Source of the DNA: Bacteroidia bacterium
GTDB lineage: Bacteria; Bacteroidota; Bacteroidia; Flavobacteriales; Flavobacteriaceae
Length of the DNA stretch: 7,213 nucleotides
Direction: 5' to 3'
NCBI GenBank assembly: GCA_030429325.1
Contig: JAUICT010000096.1
Location: 1-7,213, forward strand
The translations under genes and the position numbers were made by a program. Below, one piece after another: positions 5,186 through 7,213 of this stretch (positions are counted from its first letter, which is position 1; every line of letters starts with the position of its first letter). The notes under the pieces were generated by a model, which saw nothing but the letters and a program-made list of their open reading frames with translations, searched no databases and was not told where the DNA came from.

Positions 5186-6238
5186 ATGAAAATTATCAGG
5201 AAAACAAATTACGTAAAAAAAATCGCTTTTTCAGCACTGGCGCTGATTTCCATGGGTGTTTTTGCCCAAGAAGAAGAAAAGTCGAAATTTAATTTTAGTG
5301 GTACGGTTGATGCTTATTATAGATCTAATATTACTGCTCCAAATGGAGAGGAAGCCATTGCTCCAGGTTCATCATTTGCCAATTTGGATGGATTTTCCCT
5401 CGGCATGGCCAACGTCATCGCCAACTATGAAGGTGAAAAGGTAGGATTTGTGGCCGATTTGGTCTTTGGACCTAGGGGAACCGATGCTATTTTTGCCTCG
5501 CCAATGTATTCCGCCACAGGAGATATCGTCAACCAATTGTATGTCTACTGGAATGTTAGTGATGCTGTCACACTTACCTTTGGTAATTTCAACACCTTTT
5601 TGGGGTATGAAGTAATTTCTCCTGCCGCCAATTTTAATTACAGTACATCTTATCTATTTTCCTACGGCCCGTTTAGCCATACAGGCTTAAAGGCTGATTT
5701 TGATTTGGGAAGTGATTGGTCTGCCATGTTGGCTGTAATGAATCCTACGGATTTGACCGAGTTGAATGGAACCGGTGACTATGCTGTCGGAGCCCAGTTG
5801 GGTTATTCGGGTCAGTTCTTGAATTTCTTGTACAGCCAAGGTGGATTTGAAGTAGACTTCACGGGAGGCTTTGATGTCTCCGAAGAATTCTTTCTGGGTA
5901 TAAACGCCGCCCACTTCAGCCAAGAAGATGATGGTGGAACTTTTACAGGCATTGCCCTTTATCCACAATATAAAACCTCGGAAAACTTTTCAATTGGCCT
6001 TCGCGGCGAATATTTCATGGAGGGTGATTTCTTTGGCGCAATTGGAGATCAATTTGATGCGGATGGCGATGCCAGTGTATTTGCCTTAACGCTTACAGGG
6101 AGTGCCACCGTTGGCGATTTGATCCTAAAACCTGAAATTCGTTTGGACAGTGCTTCCGAAGATGTTTTTATAGATAATGACAGAGCCCCTACGGCCAGCT
6201 TGGCCTCTGTGCTTTTTGCTGCGATATATTCCTTTTGA
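5186..6238 (+). CDS. Outer-membrane beta-barrel porin, bbp2/OmpL-like family
   Basis: The product has 350 residues. A basic start, a hydrophobic core at about 13-25 and a cut after A27 (VFA|QEEE) form a signal peptide. The mature protein is made of alternating beta strands and ends in the Phe-terminated strand LFAAIYSF, the usual signal for the BAM complex. FNFSGTVDAYYRSN (35-48), FANLDGFSLGMANV (64-77), VGFVADLVFGPRG (86-98) and FGNFNTFLGYEVISPAANFN (132-151) follow the pattern of the putative beta-barrel porin-2 family (PF07642), which I recognise in Bacteroidetes. It should form an outer-membrane pore, possibly for ammonium or small nitrogen compounds given that it lies 122 bp downstream of amtB on the same strand; the substrate is inference. 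It may be read through from the PII-amtB promoter past the hairpin at 5083-5110 or have its own promoter; no good TAnnTTTG box is seen in the gap. It ends at a hairpin terminator. Confidence 0.85.
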   Translation: MKIIRKTNYVKKIAFSALALISMGVFAQEEEKSKFNFSGTVDAYYRSNITAPNGEEAIAPGSSFANLDGFSLGMANVIANYEGEKVGFVADLVFGPRGTDAIFASPMYSATGDIVNQLYVYWNVSDAVTLTFGNFNTFLGYEVISPAANFNYSTSYLFSYGPFSHTGLKADFDLGSDWSAMLAVMNPTDLTELNGTGDYAVGAQLGYSGQFLNFLYSQGGFEVDFTGGFDVSEEFFLGINAAHFSQEDDGGTFTGIALYPQYKTSENFSIGLRGEYFMEGDFFGAIGDQFDADGDASVFALTLTGSATVGDLILKPEIRLDSASEDVFIDNDRAPTASLASVLFAAIYSF

Positions 6239-6261
6239 TCCCAAGGAAAATTATCCAAGAG

Positions 6262-6295
6262 AAAGCCTTACTCCCCTTGGATTAAGGCTTTTTTT
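6262..6295. terminator. Intrinsic terminator after the porin gene
   Basis: AAAGCCTTA (6262-6270) pairs with TAAGGCTTT (6283-6291) across a 12-nt loop, followed by further T residues to 6295, a standard plus-strand terminator. On the minus strand the U run is only three long, so it should act less well for the converging DUF1684 gene, whose stop codon (6296-6294) abuts the hairpin. Confidence 0.85.
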
Positions 6296-6932
6296 AGTCT
6301 TTATTGAAGTTTTTCACTCCTGCTCTCACCATAGTTCTCAAATAATTTTGCCTTGGCACGAGAGGGCAGGAGTACTTTTTGTTATATACACAATACGGAT
6401 TGTATGCCTTGTTGAAATCAATCACCAGAGTGTCCCCCTCCGGAATGGACAAGTCTATATAACGCCCTCCCCCATAGGTTTCCGCTCCGTTGGTTTCATC
6501 TAAAAAAGGAAGGAACAGATAATCTTCATACTCCTCGTCATCCATTAAATCCAGACTTTGGTAGACTTCCAACTGGTGTTCACTTCCATTCAAGGTAAAG
6601 TGGGCAATTCCGTAGACCACCTCTCGGCTTTTTCTGTCTGTGGTAGTGGGCAATAAAAATGGTACAGCATCAGGAGTCAACACAAACTTTGCCTTGACGA
6701 CATAGGTTGTGTCCGGCTCAAAAAAATCCAGCCCTTCAAAATCCTTGCGATACCTATCTGGCAGCGGAGAGGTTTCCGGGTCTTTAAGACTTTCGTTTGT
6801 CTCTTTCTGAAATTTCAATATATCCTCCACCAAAGATGATTTGGAAGACATCTTTTCCTCTTGATCATGATATTTCTTACCATTGCCACAAGACAAAATA
6901 ATCAACACAACTAGGGTCAACACGTATTTCAT
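6294..6932 (-). CDS. DUF1684-family lipoprotein
   Basis: The product is 212 residues. Residues 1-15 form a lipoprotein signal ending I-L-S-C, with C15 as the lipidated cysteine, so the protein should be membrane-anchored in the envelope. The rest matches DUF1684 (PF07920): VVYGIAHFTLNGSEHQLEVY (105-124), then LFLPFLDETNGAETYGGGRY (139-158), then IDFNKAYNPYCVYNKKYSCP (171-190), leading to VPRQNYL and a terminal MVRAGVKNF. The conserved aromatic, Gly and Cys residues (C181, C189) are all present. The biochemical role of this family is unknown to me. The gene is convergent with the porin and divergent from the DJ-1-like gene, with 59 bp between the two starts, and appears monocistronic here. Confidence 0.88.
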   Translation of the reverse strand: MKYVLTLVVLIILSCGNGKKYHDQEEKMSSKSSLVEDILKFQKETNESLKDPETSPLPDRYRKDFEGLDFFEPDTTYVVKAKFVLTPDAVPFLLPTTTDRKSREVVYGIAHFTLNGSEHQLEVYQSLDLMDDEEYEDYLFLPFLDETNGAETYGGGRYIDLSIPEGDTLVIDFNKAYNPYCVYNKKYSCPLVPRQNYLRTMVRAGVKNFNKD

Positions 6933-6948
6933 GCACTCAATTTTACAA

Positions 6949-6956
6949 CAAAAGTA
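6949..6956 (-). promoter_or_regulatory. Putative -7 promoter element for the DUF1684 lipoprotein gene
   Basis: On the minus strand this reads TACTTTTG, an exact match to TAnnTTTG, 16 bp upstream of the ATG at 6932. No clear -33 TTG is seen. Confidence 0.4.
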
Positions 6957-6991
6957 GTGGAAATGATTCTTAATGGTAACTTAGCGCCATT

Positions 6992-7213
6992 ATGATGAAC
7001 AAAGCATTTTTTTTAGCTACCCTTGTTTTTCTATCCGCTTGTTCGGAGAAAAAGTCAACAGAGGAAATCCAACAGGTAGAACGGCGAATATTACCAACCT
7101 TGAACCCTGACCGATACAATGTGGGGTTTTTGATCATGGATGGAGTGTACAATACGGAGTTTACGGCACCTTTTGATATCTTTCAGCATACACAGTTCAG
7201 AAAAGGAATCAAG
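6992..7213 (+). CDS. DJ-1/PfpI-like lipoprotein, N-terminal fragment
   Basis: The first 74 codons are present; the gene runs off the right edge. Two adjacent ATGs (6992 and 6995) are both possible starts. The first 17 residues form a lipoprotein signal with the lipobox L-S-A-C, C17 being the lipidated residue, followed by a charged linker (SEKKSTEEIQQVERR). From about residue 42 the segment YNVGFLIMDGVYNTEFTAPF looks like the first strand and loop of the DJ-1/PfpI (class I glutamine amidotransferase-like) fold, in which the acidic residue before the AP(F/Y)D turn is commonly near the nucleophile pocket. The nucleophilic Cys region would lie beyond the window, so whether it is an active enzyme cannot be told. 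Envelope location is unusual for this mainly cytoplasmic superfamily. Confidence 0.72.
   Translation, partial: MMNKAFFLATLVFLSACSEKKSTEEIQQVERRILPTLNPDRYNVGFLIMDGVYNTEFTAPFDIFQHTQFRKGIK

Noticed and set aside
6177..6503. 108-codon plus-strand frame spanning the porin end, terminator and DUF1684 tail
   Set aside because: It crosses a strong terminator and lies antisense to the conserved DUF1684 motifs.
1..7213. CRISPR array, insertion sequence, tRNA/rRNA gene or defence system
   Set aside because: No spaced direct repeats, transposase, terminal inverted repeats, tRNA-like folds or defence-gene motifs were seen; the content is ordinary chromosomal genes.

Overview
The window looks like a chromosomal segment from a member of the Flavobacteriaceae (Bacteroidetes). 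It is AT-rich and gene-dense. Putative -7 boxes fit the Bacteroidetes TAnnTTTG pattern, Shine-Dalgarno sites are not evident, and several proteins belong to families typical of this group (DUF4920, DUF1684, a bbp2-type beta-barrel porin, a Bacteroidetes-style PII protein). This placement is inferred from protein and promoter style; no rRNA or marker gene is present. No mobile element, CRISPR array, tRNA or rRNA is visible.

Layout. On the minus strand at the left edge, a secreted DUF4920 protein (162-632) is followed 2 nt later by the 5' end of mnmD (1-159, cut by the window edge, TTG start). Divergent from these is ilvE, the branched-chain aminotransferase (739-1806). It ends in a perfect bidirectional hairpin terminator that it shares with a convergent MazG-like NTP pyrophosphohydrolase (1837-2223, minus). 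Next comes a run of small membrane-protein genes on the plus strand: a 62-aa two-helix protein (2264-2452), a 59-aa single-helix protein (2568-2747), and the fluoride channel gene crcB/fluC (2763-3137).

The most coherent unit is a nitrogen module: a PII signal protein (3408-3746), the ammonium channel AmtB (3780-5063), and an outer-membrane porin (5186-6238). A strong hairpin without a U-tract lies between amtB and the porin. Upstream of the PII gene are two 20-bp palindromic elements with ACC/GGT ends, centred 52 bp apart. The proximal one lies about 40 bp upstream of the predicted transcription start, which suits an activator-controlled promoter. A plausible reading is that the porin admits a nitrogen source across the outer membrane, AmtB moves ammonium across the inner membrane, and PII gates AmtB according to nitrogen status.

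At the right end, a DUF1684 lipoprotein (6294-6932, minus) faces the porin tail across a hairpin terminator. It diverges from a lipobox-bearing DJ-1/PfpI-like protein (6992 to the window edge).

I found no clearly new multi-gene system. The points most worth following up are the paired palindromes, the non-canonical PII T-loop, the porin linked to amtB, and the two small membrane proteins beside crcB.
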